The position numbers were made by a program, and so were the translations under genes. The notes beneath the pieces were generated by a model, which was given only the letters and a program-made list of their open reading frames with translations, was not told the origin of the DNA and ran no database searches. Positions 22,336 to 34,192 of a stretch of 64,000 nt of DNA are shown here, in pieces (position 1 is the first letter of the stretch; each line of letters begins with the position of its first letter). Source of the DNA: Ahaetulla prasina (lineage: Eukaryota > Chordata > Lepidosauria > Squamata > Colubridae). The stretch lies in the NCBI RefSeq assembly GCF_028640845.1, contig NC_080539.1, positions 164,684,236 to 164,748,235 on the forward strand, in the 5' to 3' direction.

Positions 22336-22362
22336 GTTGTTGTTGTTGTTGTTGTTGTTGTT
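22249..22362 (+). repeat. Compound microsatellite (ATA)n-(GTT)n
   Basis: About 29 ATA/AAT triplets are followed directly by about nine GTT triplets, then (TA)-rich sequence. A shorter AAT run recurs at 22541-22568. Apparent open frames through it encode homopolymers and are not genes. Confidence 0.97.
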
Positions 22363-22568
22363 ATATAAATTATATATAAATATATAATTATATAAAAATA
22401 TAATTACCTTACTGGGATCTGTTCGCATAATTCGCCGATACATCATGCAGTCCTAAATGCTTGGGAAGTGTTCGACTAGTGATCTGTGATACGAAATCCA
22501 GCATAATTATCTCATTTGCTGTGTATACTGTCATTTTGTGTAAATAATAATAATAATAATAATAATAA

Positions 22569-24540
22569 AAAACCAACAACTACAGCAACATTAATGACAC
22601 TAGGACTACTAAAACTCATGCTAAGAATATTCTTTTGTAACCAAAAAGCAGGGGGGAACTTGTCTGCAATTCATTTTTTCTCCTTTGTTTCCAATATAAA
22701 CAATAATAATTTATTAAATTCATATGCCACCCAACTCCCAGTGACCCTGTTATTTCCCAGCTTTCATTACTGTTTCTGAATGTATTGTTTCCTGCCCCAA
22801 TAGTCGAAAAAAAAAATCTTGAGGAAGGCTTTTCTACTCTGTGGTCCTATTTGTTACATTTTGCCACATTACTAGAGAAGTGGCAAGAAAACTGTACTTG
22901 CATGTCTAAATGCTAATTGAGGACACCTGGAATTTTGACACCTGCCCAATGTACAGCTTAAAGAACTGCAATGTTAAAAGCAGACCCCAAAGGGAATTTT
23001 ATTAGTACTAAATAGCTTGAAAACGACAGCTTGCTGCCATCCAATAATTGACTGCCAAGAGGCATGTTTAAAAATATTTTTTCAGGATGTGCTTTTCCAT
23101 GTTTTACTGCCTCAACATTTCCTCCTACTGATTACTATAATGGTTCTTCTTTTATATGCTTTGCCCAGGAATTTAAAGCCAGTAAGGTTAAATGGAAATT
23201 AAAAGAAGAATTATTGGTTGTGCTTTCTTTATACTTTTCTCTCCCTCCCTCCCTCCTTCCCTCCCTCCCTCCCTCTTCCTTCCTCTCTCACTCCTGCCCT
23301 CTCTCCCTCCCTCCCTCTCCTTGCTTAAAAATCCAATTGAGTGTACATTTTAACTAAACCCAGAAGTAAAGATGGGGGCTGCGTCATGTGATCAAAATCT
23401 CTCTTAATGGGTATAATATGTTATTTGATTTATATGGACTCAAATGATGTCATTTTGGCCATTTGCATTTTGAAGTTTTTTTAAAATAAACTTCCTGTGT
23501 TTTGTATAGCTTTTATGCGCCAGTAAGTTCTGGCAGTATTGTGAATGCCCTCTATATCTTTTTTTTTTTAAATTCTTTTTTAAATTACCGCACTTAATTT
23601 ATACCTCTCTTTTCTACCCAGTCAGGGTGATCAGGCTGACTCTCCTAAAGAGATACAAAAACAATGTTCAAAGGTGGGATTACATTTTTTAAAATGACAT
23701 CATAAAAGGCCTGATTGAAGAACCAAAATTTAATTTATTTTCCAAAAGTTATGAGCCTGGGGAGCAGACACACCTGTAAGAAAGAACACGTAAGTCATTC
23801 AGTAGAAGCATTCTTTTGCATGCCAAAAAAAAAATCCCCCACCTCCAAAAGGAGAGGTATTTTCAGGATAAATTTTACTTTTTGATGGTAACCCTGTGAC
23901 TCAGTACATTTTGGAAAAAGAATGTCATAAATACCAAATGAGTCAAGTTTAGTCATTCTTTCATATAATATATAAGTCTCATTGATTAAGACCAGTAATA
24001 ATATTTCAAGAATGATGTATATCTGCTTTATTTCAAAAGCAAGATAATCTCAGTGTTTAAATGTAATATTAAGCCCAGATATATGTTAAACAAATATCCT
24101 TCTGAACAGAAATACTAAGTGTGAATTCTTGAAAAGTTTGTATTAAATTCACAAGTGTACATTTCATAAATCTACAGTACATTACCATTTTTATTTTTTA
24201 AAGTTCCTCTTATTTTTATTGATTTATTAGATTTTTTTTCACATCTTCATTACTTTATAAGTGACTCAAAGACTAAACATTTAATCAGGGATGGAATGTT
24301 GACTTCATTGATTGAGGAAGACTAGTGTTTGAAAACATACCATATGTGTTCCTGGTCCTTTTTAGTTTATCATTTCATCTAAATTTAAAGGGTGCATTTA
24401 GTTTTTAAAATGTGCAATTCTGGTAGTTGTTCTGGAAAATAAAAAGCACTGAAATAAAATTGGCAAAATAGTTATGAGAATCTATAGTAAATAACTATAA
24501 ATAGTAAAATAATATTGAAAAACCCATTAGATAATTACAA
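22569..24540. other. Intronic DNA with (CTCC)n tract
   Basis: A CTCC/CTTC-rich low-complexity tract lies at 23241-23325. Remnants of LINE 3' ends ('ttattaaattcatatgccaccc', about 22708-22745, minus strand) can be seen. No gene was found. Confidence 0.5.
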
Positions 24541-24545
24541 ACATT

Positions 24546-25246
24546 AGAATATGTTGTTAGTTGTGAAGTCGTGTCCGACCCATCATGATCACATGGTCAA
24601 CGTTCCTCCAGGCCTTCCTGTCCTCTACCATCCTCTGGAGTCCATTTAAGCTCATGCCTACGGCTTCAGTGACTCCATCCAACAACCTCATTCTCAATAT
24701 TTCCCAGCATTAGGTTCTTCTCCAGTGAATCCTTCCTTCTCATTAGGTGGCCAAAGTATTTGAGTTTCATCTTCAGGATCTGGCCTTCTAAAGAGTAGTC
24801 AGGGTTGATCGTCCTCTAGGACTGACTGGTTTGATTGTCTTGCAGTCCAAGGGACTTGCAGGAGTCTTAAATAGGCAGGATGATAATACACAGCCTTGCT
24901 GGACTCCTTTCCCAATTTTGAACCAACCAGTGGTTCCGTGTCCAGTTCTCACTGTTGCTTCTTGACCCGCATATAGGTTTCTCAAGAGATAAATAAGATA
25001 GTCTGGTACTCCCATCTCTTTAAGAACTTGGCACAATTTGTTGTGATCCACACAATCAAAGGCTTTAGCATAGTTAATGAAGCAGAAGATGTTTTTCTGG
25101 AACTCCCTAGCTTTCTCCATAATCCAGCGTATGTTGGCAATTTGATCTCTAGTTCCTCTGCCTCTTCGAAATCTGCCTGTACTTCTGGCAGTTCTCGATC
25201 CACATATTGCTGGAGCCAAGCTTGTAGGATTTTAAGCATAACCTGA
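24546..25246 (-). mobile_element. BovB (RTE-clade) LINE, internally deleted RT fragment
   Basis: The minus strand encodes BovB reverse transcriptase: RDQIANIRWIMEKAREFQ, then YAKAFDCVDHNKL (catalytic-domain box A), then GKGVQQGCVLSSCLF (box B) near 24890. Sequence then jumps to the C-terminal/3' region seen at 14035-14332 (24546-24870, without the (TCA)n). The FADD region and downstream sequence are deleted. The 5' side is truncated at about 25246. Confidence 0.92.
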
Positions 25247-25519
25247 CTAGCATGTGAAATGAGTGCAATGGTGCAATATGGAACATAGAAAACAATAATG
25301 CAATGATGAACATAGAACATAGAAAACGATAAAAAAAATCTTAGGGATATAATCTGAATATAACACCAGTAGTTAGGTTGCTTATTAATACAAGGGTACA
25401 CAAGGAACAATAATGTATTTTTGGATAAGAAAAACAGTCATTTCTATTTAACAGGCACAGTTGATCGATGCAACTGAATCCAAGGTGTGTGCATTCAATT
25501 AAAAATGAACTGATTTTCT

Positions 25520-25750
25520 TATTTATTTATTAGATTTTTTTTTACCCCACCTTCATTATTTTATAAACAACTCAACATAACATACATAATATTCCTTCTT
25601 CCTCTTATTTTCCCCATAACAACAGCAACCCTGAGACGTGGGTTGGGCTGAGAAAGAGACAATGACTGGCTCAGTCACTTAGCCATCTTTCATGTCTAAG
25701 GTGGGATTAGAACGCATGGTTTCTTGCTTTCTAGCTCGGCACCTTTCTTT
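25520..25750 (-). mobile_element. SINE-like repeat (minus strand)
   Basis: On the minus strand the body includes 'cctaaggtgggattagaacg'-type sequence (plus strand 25699-25718) and 'gactggctcagtcactta'. The 3' tail resembles LINE 3' ends (tttattagattttttttt at about 25526). The organisation fits a decayed tRNA-derived SINE. The family name is uncertain. Confidence 0.5.
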
Positions 25751-26103
25751 ATGAATTTTTTCAGAGATTATTTTTGTGCAACAAACAAACAAATAATGTT
25801 TTTCTAGAAATACTAGGACCCAAGGAAGAGGAAATCTCACTAGATAGGTCTTGAGCAAATGTTAGAAAATTACCCTTTAAAGAGTTCCTAAACAATGCCC
25901 TTTTTCCCGATCTCTCAGTAAAGAGATGATAAGTGGCTCAATACTCTATATCAATTAGCAGCCTAACCACTGCGTTTTTTCCCAGTGGAACTTTGGGATA
26001 CTTCTGCATAGACCACGCTGCCATGGTATAATCATGATTGTGTAAAAACTGTTCATAGACCAATAAAGAGGAATATTTCTTGCTCAAGGTTGAAATAAAA
26101 GAG

Positions 26104-26300
26104 TCCCTGGGGGCTCTCTGAGCTTAATTGTTTCCTTGCAGACATTTCATTACCCAAACTAAGTAACATCATCAGGGTAAGTAGGGAGTGGGATTTGCTC
26201 TCAGTTTATTCTACTTCTATAGAAAGTGAGATCAAACCCCACTTCTTACTACTTACTACCGTAGCACTAATGATGTTACCTACCCCTCATTGTTGCTAGA
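26104..26300. mobile_element. Inverted hammerhead-like module (Penelope-like remnant)
   Basis: The minus-strand arm at 26141-26175 reads CTGATGA, then a stem-loop (TGTTACTTAGTTTGGGTAAT), then GAAATGTC. This is the order of hammerhead ribozyme core elements. The arm is followed outward by CTGCAAGGAAACAA and CTCTGAGAGCC-type sequence. A decayed plus-strand arm lies at about 26264-26282 (ctaatgatgttacctacc). The two arms are separated by an imperfect inverted repeat centred near 26219. Origin in a Penelope-like element or retrozyme is inferred. Confidence 0.55.
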
Positions 26301-28540
26301 TCAGACTCACTCAGAAATATTTGTAGCTTCTATATTAGGCGTAGTGAAACATTTCTACCACCACCGATAGTAGTAAGATGCAGCTGAAAATCAAGCAGTC
26401 CTTGCAGAACTGATCTTTTAATCAGAGGGAAGCTGACTGTAAAATAGGCTGAACTCTGCCCAAAACTAAATACTGCTTTTCTGCTTGCAGTTCACATTCC
26501 GGTGATTTTCTTTCTCTCTCTTTTTTCTTTTTTCAACTGAGCTTGGGAAATTACAAATGAATAATAATTCTGATGTGATTCTTAAAAAGAATTCCTGCAT
26601 TGTTCAGATGTAACTTTCTCTTCCTATTTGGGATGGGGTGGGGAATCTTACTGAACTCTCGTTTTTTAATGGCATTGTTATTTTTAGTAGGCTTATTCAT
26701 CACTTTAATAAAAAATAAAGGAAATAATTAAAGTGTCCCTCTACAGCTATACCCTTAGGAATATATAAACATGAGGAGGGAGATAGGGACGAAAAAAGTT
26801 CTGAGATTTCCCCCAAGAATTGTTCTGGCCTTCCTTCTATATAACTCTAGAACAGAGACCTACATGGATCAATCTTAGTGAGACTGTTCAAGAATCAAAA
26901 CAATTCAAAGCAGTGGACTAGCAAGAAGTAGTAAAATAGGGTGAGCCTGCAAACAAGCATTTAGAACCATTGGAAGAGCAGAAATAATTTAGTTTATTAA
27001 AAATACATTTCTGTGGGTATTAAAAATAAAATAGCCTAAGAGAGTAAAACCATGAGAACTGATGCATATCCACTTAATAGACCTGGCAATTGGGCCAACT
27101 GCGTTTAAAAATTTAGGGAACAATCAGTAAAGAATGAATTATGAATACATTACATAAAGAGTTGTGATGGAAGAGCATTGATTGGTAATACAGTTCTATA
27201 TTTAAAAAAAATAGTTCAACTTTTAGTAGCTTTTAGTTGATTGAAAAAGGCTATTGCACATTTTATGTTAAAAGACTCAAGAATGGAAAGCTGAACCCAA
27301 GTTTTTCGAAGTATTTTACCAGTACTATAAATATAAGCTGCCTACTAATGAATAAATATATAAATTCTCACACTTTCTTTTGCTTCCTTTAATGCGATGG
27401 ATTAAACTGAAAACATGTGATTTTAATTGTTGGTAACAAAGTATATAGAATGCTAAGGGCAGTAGCCCCTGAAGAGTTTGCTTGAAACAATGGATGACGT
27501 CCCATGGCAGAGCCAAGAAAGCAATAGAAAACAGGGTGACATAAACTAAAATATAGAATAGCCAATTTCAAGCCAGAGCCCAAGGTAGGAAGTCAGAGAA
27601 GTTGAAAAAGCCATTTCAGAAAAACAAATAAAGGAGAAAGCTGGAAAATAAAAAAAAATAGGGAAAGTGGAAAAGTAGAGTAGGTAGTAGGGCTGACTAG
27701 TCCTTCAAGTAGAGAATTGGGAGTGACATATACAAAATATTTCTGGTGTTCTGTAAAGATCTGGTCCGAATAGCAAATATAATAAAACCTTGATTTAAAC
27801 CACAAATTGGAAAGAAAATGTTTATTAAATTGAAGAGTATACCATCTGTAGTTATGTGCAAATGACATTATTAGGCAAATTGGCACCATGAAAATTTTGT
27901 CTGTTGCATCAAGCCCATTGCATTGAGGCTTCACTGTATTATTATTAATCCAAGTTAAAGAGGATCATTGGCTTATGACAGAGAACACATTCAAATTCCT
28001 TTTTTTCCATTGAAAGGAATTGAAAATCAAATGGCATTTTATATGGCATATATAAAGTGACAGATTCCTGTTTGAGATTATAGTACATTCAGGTGTTTGG
28101 TAATTAGCAACATTGAAACATTGGCAATTAGAGGTAATATATCAAATCTTATATTTAAACAATTTATAAACTGCTTTTCAAAATGTAATGTATCAGAACT
28201 GTATATACCAGGTGAATATATATCAGGTGTTATACACTTATGTATACTTTACAGTTTGGAAACATATAATATTTTATTGCTGCATAAAATCAATTTTAAG
28301 TAATAGGATAGACAAGAAGAGCACTTGTCCAATCTAGCCACCAAGCCAACAACTCCTGTAATCTCAAGTAAGTATATAAGTCTAAGGAATATTGCCGTTA
28401 CTTCTGATCACCAGTAAATCAAAGAAAAGCAATTTTGTTTACAATTTTGTCTAAATACAGAAATTGTATTTTTCACAGAATGAAAAGTCAGAGTATTCCC
28501 ATTCTTTAGAGGAAGAGTTCTTTCTCCACTAATAACTGAA
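26301..28540. other. Intronic DNA, nothing recognised
   Basis: A/T-rich with no clear gene or repeat family. Confidence 0.4.
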
Positions 28541-28545
28541 CCAGG

Positions 28546-28755
28546 GACCAACAGCAATAGCAACAGCACTTACATACTGATTCACAGTGCTGTACATCCC
28601 TCTCTAAGCAGTTTACAGAGTCAGCATATTGGCCCCAACAATTTGGGCCCTAATTTTACCGATCTCGGAAGGATGGAAGGCTGAGTCAACCTTGAACCAA
28701 TGAAAATTGAACTGCTGAACTACTGGCAGTCAGCGGAATTGGCCTACAGATCAGT
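28546..28755 (-). mobile_element. tRNA-derived SINE (decayed, minus strand)
   Basis: It shares body sequence with the better copy at 57536-57762: 'ccctctctaagcagtttaca', 'gtcagcatattggcccc', 'ggaaggatggaaggctgagt'. The tRNA-like head toward 28755 is degraded. Confidence 0.75.
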
Positions 28756-28803
28756 CACTCCTTGTCTCTCTCATTATTTATTTATTTGTATCGAGTCTAT
28801 TGT

Positions 28804-28807
<4 letters not shown>

Positions 28808-28836
<29 letters not shown>
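28808..28836 (+). repeat. (GA)n microsatellite
   Basis: About 14 GA dinucleotides lie just beyond the SINE. Confidence 0.95.
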
Positions 28837-28838
<2 letters not shown>

Positions 28839-29124
28839 ATTTTTCAAGGGCAGAAATTCACATTGTCATCAGATTGATTGGGTATGTACTATCAGGTTAT
28901 TGTTAACTCTTAGTGGCGACATAGATATATGGTTATTATTATACCCAGTTCCAGCTCACTGGGAGGGCAACTTGCACTTGACTTTTGCATCAAAAATAGT
29001 GCTTTCTGATTTCTTCTGAGGCGAACAATGTTGTCGTGTTAGGGTTGAAGTGCTGTCTTACATTTTGTGGTAGATGAATAACTCCACTACAATTGGTGGA
29101 GGAAAGGACACCACAGAGTGCTTC

Positions 29125-29200
29125 CTAAGCTTGGTTGTTTGGATATTTCATTACCAGACTAGGTAGCATCTTCAATACTAGGTTCGGTGTTAGTGAAGGA
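29125..29200 (-). mobile_element. Decayed hammerhead-like repeat arm
   Basis: The minus strand reads TTGAAGATGCTACCTAGTCT, then GGTAAT and GAAATATC (29142-29176), followed by CAAACAACCAAGCTTAGGAA. It is the same repeat arm as at 26141-26175 and 41385-41419, but the first core base is changed (C to T). It is probably non-functional. Confidence 0.5.
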
Positions 29201-29365
29201 TATCCTTTTCCTTCTAGTCACTGATCGATCTCCTGGCTGCATGCCCCCTTCTAAAGAGACCTTAACCAGTGAACCATTTTTTGCTTTTCTAGTGGTCCAG
29301 TTAAATGATGGATCATTTTCATTTCTTTTACAACTTCACTGATGGAATGATTAACATGTGTTTCT

Positions 29366-29368
<3 letters not shown>

Positions 29369-29417
<49 letters not shown>
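29369..29417 (+). repeat. (TG)n microsatellite
   Basis: About 24 uninterrupted TG dinucleotides. Confidence 0.97.
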
Positions 29418-29749
29418 GGTTCAGCTGAGGGTGGGCCTTTTGTTAGTCAGATGAAATTAACAACAGTTCTGCCAGCTTCCCCTTTTAGACTAAGTGACAA
29501 GAACAATAGTAAAACTAATTATATGGGGAAAATTAAACATAATACTGTTATCTTAGAAATCACCTTTCTTAGGGAAGCAGGGACATGATTGATGTTTAAT
29601 GAAATTCTATGTCAAAATGCAATTGAGTGTACATTTTAATTAAACACATTGGTAACATGATTTTCTGGTACTTCTGTATCTGATATTGCTACTCTTAGGC
29701 ATCCAGACAAAGAAGTAAGATAGCAGCTGCAACCATGAAATTGAAGTCC

Positions 29750-29850
29750 TTCCTTCCTTCCTTCCTTCCTTCCTTCCTTCCTTCCTTCCTTCCTTCCTTC
29801 CTTCCTTCCTTCCTTCCTTCCTTCCTCCCCTCCCCTCCCCTCCCCTCCTT
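29750..29850 (+). repeat. (CTTC)n / (CCCCT)n microsatellite
   Basis: About 18 TTCC tetramers grade into CCCCT pentamers (29824-29850). Confidence 0.97.
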
Positions 29851-32800
29851 CCCTCCCCTATTAGGCCAGTGGGTGTAAGGGGATTCTTACAAGGTGTCCC
29901 TCAGTAAAAGCCACAACCTTTAAGATCTGTCCTGCTTCCTTTCCCAGCATGAATGGGTGGAGCAAAGAAATATGATCACAGTCAAGTCCTTTAATCCAAA
30001 GACAACAGTAGGCCATCCCCTTGGCCAAGTGGAGGAAGCTGAAATCAGAAAAGGGATTTCTTGAATGAACTTAGCTTCTAGCTGGTTTATGCATGGGAGT
30101 CATTCACGCAATTCAAAGCTGTGGTGTAGGAGAGCTTTCAGTCTGGTCCAGCAAGTTTAGGAGGAGACGATAGAGCCCTTGGGCCCGATTATATTCTCTA
30201 TTCATTTAGTTAATGCAAGGCAACTTAATTTCCAGAATGTCTGGCAAATGAATTTTAAGATAGGGTGGATGCCCATTGATACAGAAGGCCTCAATCGTAT
30301 TTACAGACAACACTACAAAAATAAATTTGATGGTGATGTTTTTTTTTTCCAATAAGAAGAGAACATTCAAAGTTACTGGATGTATATTTCATGTAAGCAT
30401 AACAGCTCTGGTGGCAAACCATGAAATGGCAACAAATGGAAAAATTACTATACTTCGTCATAGTAAATAAATGATAATAATATTTTTGTTCTGAGACTTC
30501 AGATATACCAGATTTTCTTATCCGGTATAGAATTCTTTCTTTATCGAAAGAATTGGCATAACCAGCCCACTCACAGACCCAAATTTGCAAGGCACCTGAT
30601 GTTTTAAAGGCTGTTCTCAACAACAAAAATGGAAATCTCCTTATGGTCAGATATCTGGGTTTGTTTGTTTTTCAGTTCTGACTCAGTTTTCATCACCCTT
30701 CCCTGTTATTCCAGTGCTTAATAGAAATTGTAGGCAGAAAGAATGGAATTAACTTTTGTTCCAGAGGTAGATAATAAGATTAGGCTGTTTTTTTAGATGG
30801 TTGAATCTTGAGATTCAGATTTCCAAGAGTAGTAGTACCGATAGTAGTTATAGACAGACATAATGCAGGTTGCTTAGGCTCATTACAGGTTTCTTCAGAA
30901 GACTTTCAAATATTGGTCAATAATATATTGCTACGGTACTGCCACAGTAATCTTTTTCTCTGGAATTGCTATCATTTGCCTCTTCCAAATAATATAAATG
31001 ACATTACCATCTAAAATGATTATATTCCAGAGCTTTCTCTGTTGCTGTTTTCTGTTTCATGGTAATATGCAAAAAACGCAACAAAGAAAAAAATATTATA
31101 GAAGCTTTGGAGAGTAACTATACCTGGTCTCCAAATATAGCTGAAGTGGCAGCCAGACTGATGAGCAGGGAAAGACAATTGGAATTATGTTACAACTACA
31201 TAATTAAGACACAAATTCTCTACTCTTAAATTAAAAGTTTACAATATGGATTTTGCCAATCTTATTGTCTCCTGAATAGTGATTAATGTTTACTTCTTAA
31301 TTAGTTGATTTAATTCTTTATATATGCATATACTGGGGGGGCGGGAGTGTTAATTGCTGTCTGTACCTTGCATAATCTTTTCATTTCTTCATGGCAGTGA
31401 TATTTCACTGTAAAAGGAGGCCGTGATATTAGGAAACCAGTAACTAAAAAAAATCTCCTGCAGGAAAGAAACACCAATTAAAGGAATATTAAATACTAAT
31501 CATACTTAATCTGCAATTATGGATAACTGGTGAGGATGAATGAGTAGAACTTGCAATAAGGACAAGTTCAATTTGTCTTGCAGGAAATCCTGCTGGATAT
31601 AATGTTTTTAAAGATCATAGAAGAACCTTGTCTTGTGTATGTCTCAGTAGCCCCATTAAATCTAGCAGTGCTCATTTCCACCCCTTGGAGTTTAGATGTT
31701 CACCTTGAAGTGTGCGCTCATTGATTTTTGGAAAACTTTCTCAGGAGAACCAAAAGAATTCTGTATAAATACAACATAAACGTATGCCTTTTTTCTAGAG
31801 TTAAAGAACAGTGGCCTATTGGAGGAGTTGGTTTGTTCAGCCTTGTCAGATAATATTTCCCCCCCCCCCAAATTTTTTTCCTTTCTTAAAATTTAGAGGT
31901 CCTGTTATTTCTCCACTTAAGATGCAGTTTTCTTCTAAATTCACTCAGTGTATTGAAAACATGTCATTTCTTCCCCAATGAATTGTGGGAAGATGCTTTT
32001 CTTTTTTTAATGTTAGTAGCAAGGCAGATTGATTCAGTTATTTTTAAACTTTCCTGTGAAAACAGCATCTGTGAGTGTATCACAATGGGTCATGATGTAT
32101 TTCCTTTACCAGGATGAAAAATAAGTCATTTATTATTTCAGCTATGACTTTTTGACTCTTGGGTCTTTTAAATCAGAATAATGCAGGATTCTAGAAGAGC
32201 AACCTGGGTACCAAATTGCACCTTTTTTATTATATTGAACTATAAAGCAAGACACTTGTAACTTAAGAAAAATATAATATACAGTATCTTCTCACAGGTA
32301 CAGGATAAAGCAAAGTAATTTGTTTTGGCCTTTCAGAACAATTCTAATTTTCTGATTCATTATAGGAGCCCCACTTTCTCGATTTCTAGAGATGGCAAAC
32401 CCCCTCTAAATCTCTAGATTCCAGGACTCTGTAACTTTAGAGGCTGGTCTCCTTCATATCTAGCTTCAGTTCGCTCTCCTTGTCAATGTTGACATCAGAA
32501 GAAGATGAAAATTCCCTAGCCATCATGCTAGGAATTGATGTCCACGCATTGTTAAATTGCGTTAAATTTAAGAAACACTGGTTTAGCCTCTAAGACTTGT
32601 CTCCAAGAGGAAGGTGTAAGAGTAATGGATGGTCTAGTGTTGAATTGGTCTAATGGACTCTTCTGTGCCTCCTTTCTTTTGGCACTGGAAAGCAAAATCT
32701 TACAAATAAAGAAATTAATGGCTAAAAAAGATCTTCATAACTCTGAAGTAACCAAGATACTTATAGTTTCTAATTCTTGTTTTCTGCTGAATCGATTGAT

Positions 32801-33004
32801 TCCATCCCGTGATGGAAATATCTACTAAGCCAGGCTTGTCAAAACCAGAAATGAGAATTCCTAAATATAAATGTCTGAAGGTTGACCAAGGGACTTTTGG
32901 AGAATCAAACCTATTTATTTTTTAAAAAGTTTCAATTCTCAGAAGGTCCCCAACAGATGGAACCAATGAATACATATGCTAGAATCAAGGACATCCCTAT
33001 ACCA
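29851..33004. other. Intronic DNA, nothing recognised
   Basis: No exon, RNA gene or confident repeat family was seen. Composition is A/T-rich with short homopolymers. Confidence 0.4.
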
Positions 33005-34192
33005 TAGAATAGAATAGAATAGAATAGAATAGAATAGAATAGAATAGAATAGAATAGAATAGAATAGAATAGAATAGCAGAGTTGGAAGGGACCTTGGAG
33101 GTCTTCGTCCAACCCCCTGCTTAGGCAGGAAATCCTACACCACTTCAGACAAATGGTTATTCAATCTCTTCTTAAAAACTTCCAGTGTTGGAACATTCAC
33201 AACTTCTGGAGGCAAGTTGTTTCACTGATCTAACGTTCAGTTAATTTTTCCTTAGTTCTAAGCTGCTTCTCTCCTTGATTAGTTTCCACCTATTGCTTCT
33301 TGTTCTACTCTCAGGTGCTTTGGAGAATAGTTTGACTCCCTCTTCTTTGTGCAACTCCTGAGATATTGGAACACTGCTATCATGTCTCCCCTAGTCCTTC
33401 TTTTCATCAAACTAGACATACTTGGTTCCTGCAACTGTTCTTCATATGTTTTAGCCTCCAGTCCCCTAATCATTTTTGTTGCTCTTCTCTGCACTCTTTC
33501 TAGAGTCTCAGCATCTTTTTTACATTGTGGCGACCAAAACTGTATGCAGCATTCCAAGTGTGGCTTACCAAGGCATTATAAAGTGGTATTAACACTTCAC
33601 GTGATCTTGATTCTATCCCTCTGTTTATGCAGCCTAGAACTGTGTTGGCTTTTTTGGCAGCTGCTGCATACTGCTGGCTAATATTTAAATAGTTGTCCAC
33701 TAGGACCCCAAGATCCCTCTCACAGTCACTACTGTTGAGCAAGGTACCACATATACTGTACCTGTGCATTTTGTTTTTCTTGCCTAAATGTAGAACGTTA
33801 CTTTTCACCATTGAATTTCATTTTGTTAGATAGCACCCAATGTTCAAGTCTCTCAAGATCCTTCTGTATCTTAAGCCTATCTTCTAGAGTGTTAGCTATT
33901 CCTGCTAGCTTAGTGTTGTTTGCAAATTTGATGAGTTCCCCATCTATCCCCTCATCCAAATCATTGATGAAGATGTTGAAGAGTACTGAGCCTAAAACAG
34001 AACCTTGGGGTACACCACTGCATACATCCCTCCATTTGGATGCAGTTCCATTGACAACTACATGTTGAGTGCAGTTGGCCAGCCAGTTACATATCCATCT
34101 GGTAGCGATACTGTCTAACCTGCATTTTTCTATTTTATCAGGTAGTAGGTTATGGTCTACTTTATCAAATGCCTTACTGAAGTCCAAGTAAA
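33005..34192 (-). mobile_element. CR1 LINE with AGAAT-pentamer tail and altered RT catalytic box
   Basis: On the minus strand, RT sequence starts at MDFSKAFDKVDHNLL (34187) and includes CSGVPQGSVLGSVLF. The C-terminal region follows (ECCIQFWSPQCKKDAETLERV, 33557). The 3' UTR includes 'gtccaaccccctgc' (plus-strand form, about 33106-33120). The 3' tail is an (ATTCT)n microsatellite at 33005-33077, consistent with CR1 tails and with microsatellite seeding reported for snake CR1-like LINEs. The catalytic box, normally FADD, reads FANN (about 33918-33929), so the copy is catalytically dead. The ORF is also split across frames and 5'-truncated. Confidence 0.92.

Noticed and set aside
22197..22446. 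Poly-Asn / poly-Tyr frames
   Set aside because: Translation of the (AAT)n-(GTT)n microsatellite.
22249..29850. CRISPR-like arrays among regularly spaced repeats
   Set aside because: These are simple-sequence microsatellites in vertebrate DNA, with no repeat-spacer structure or cas genes.
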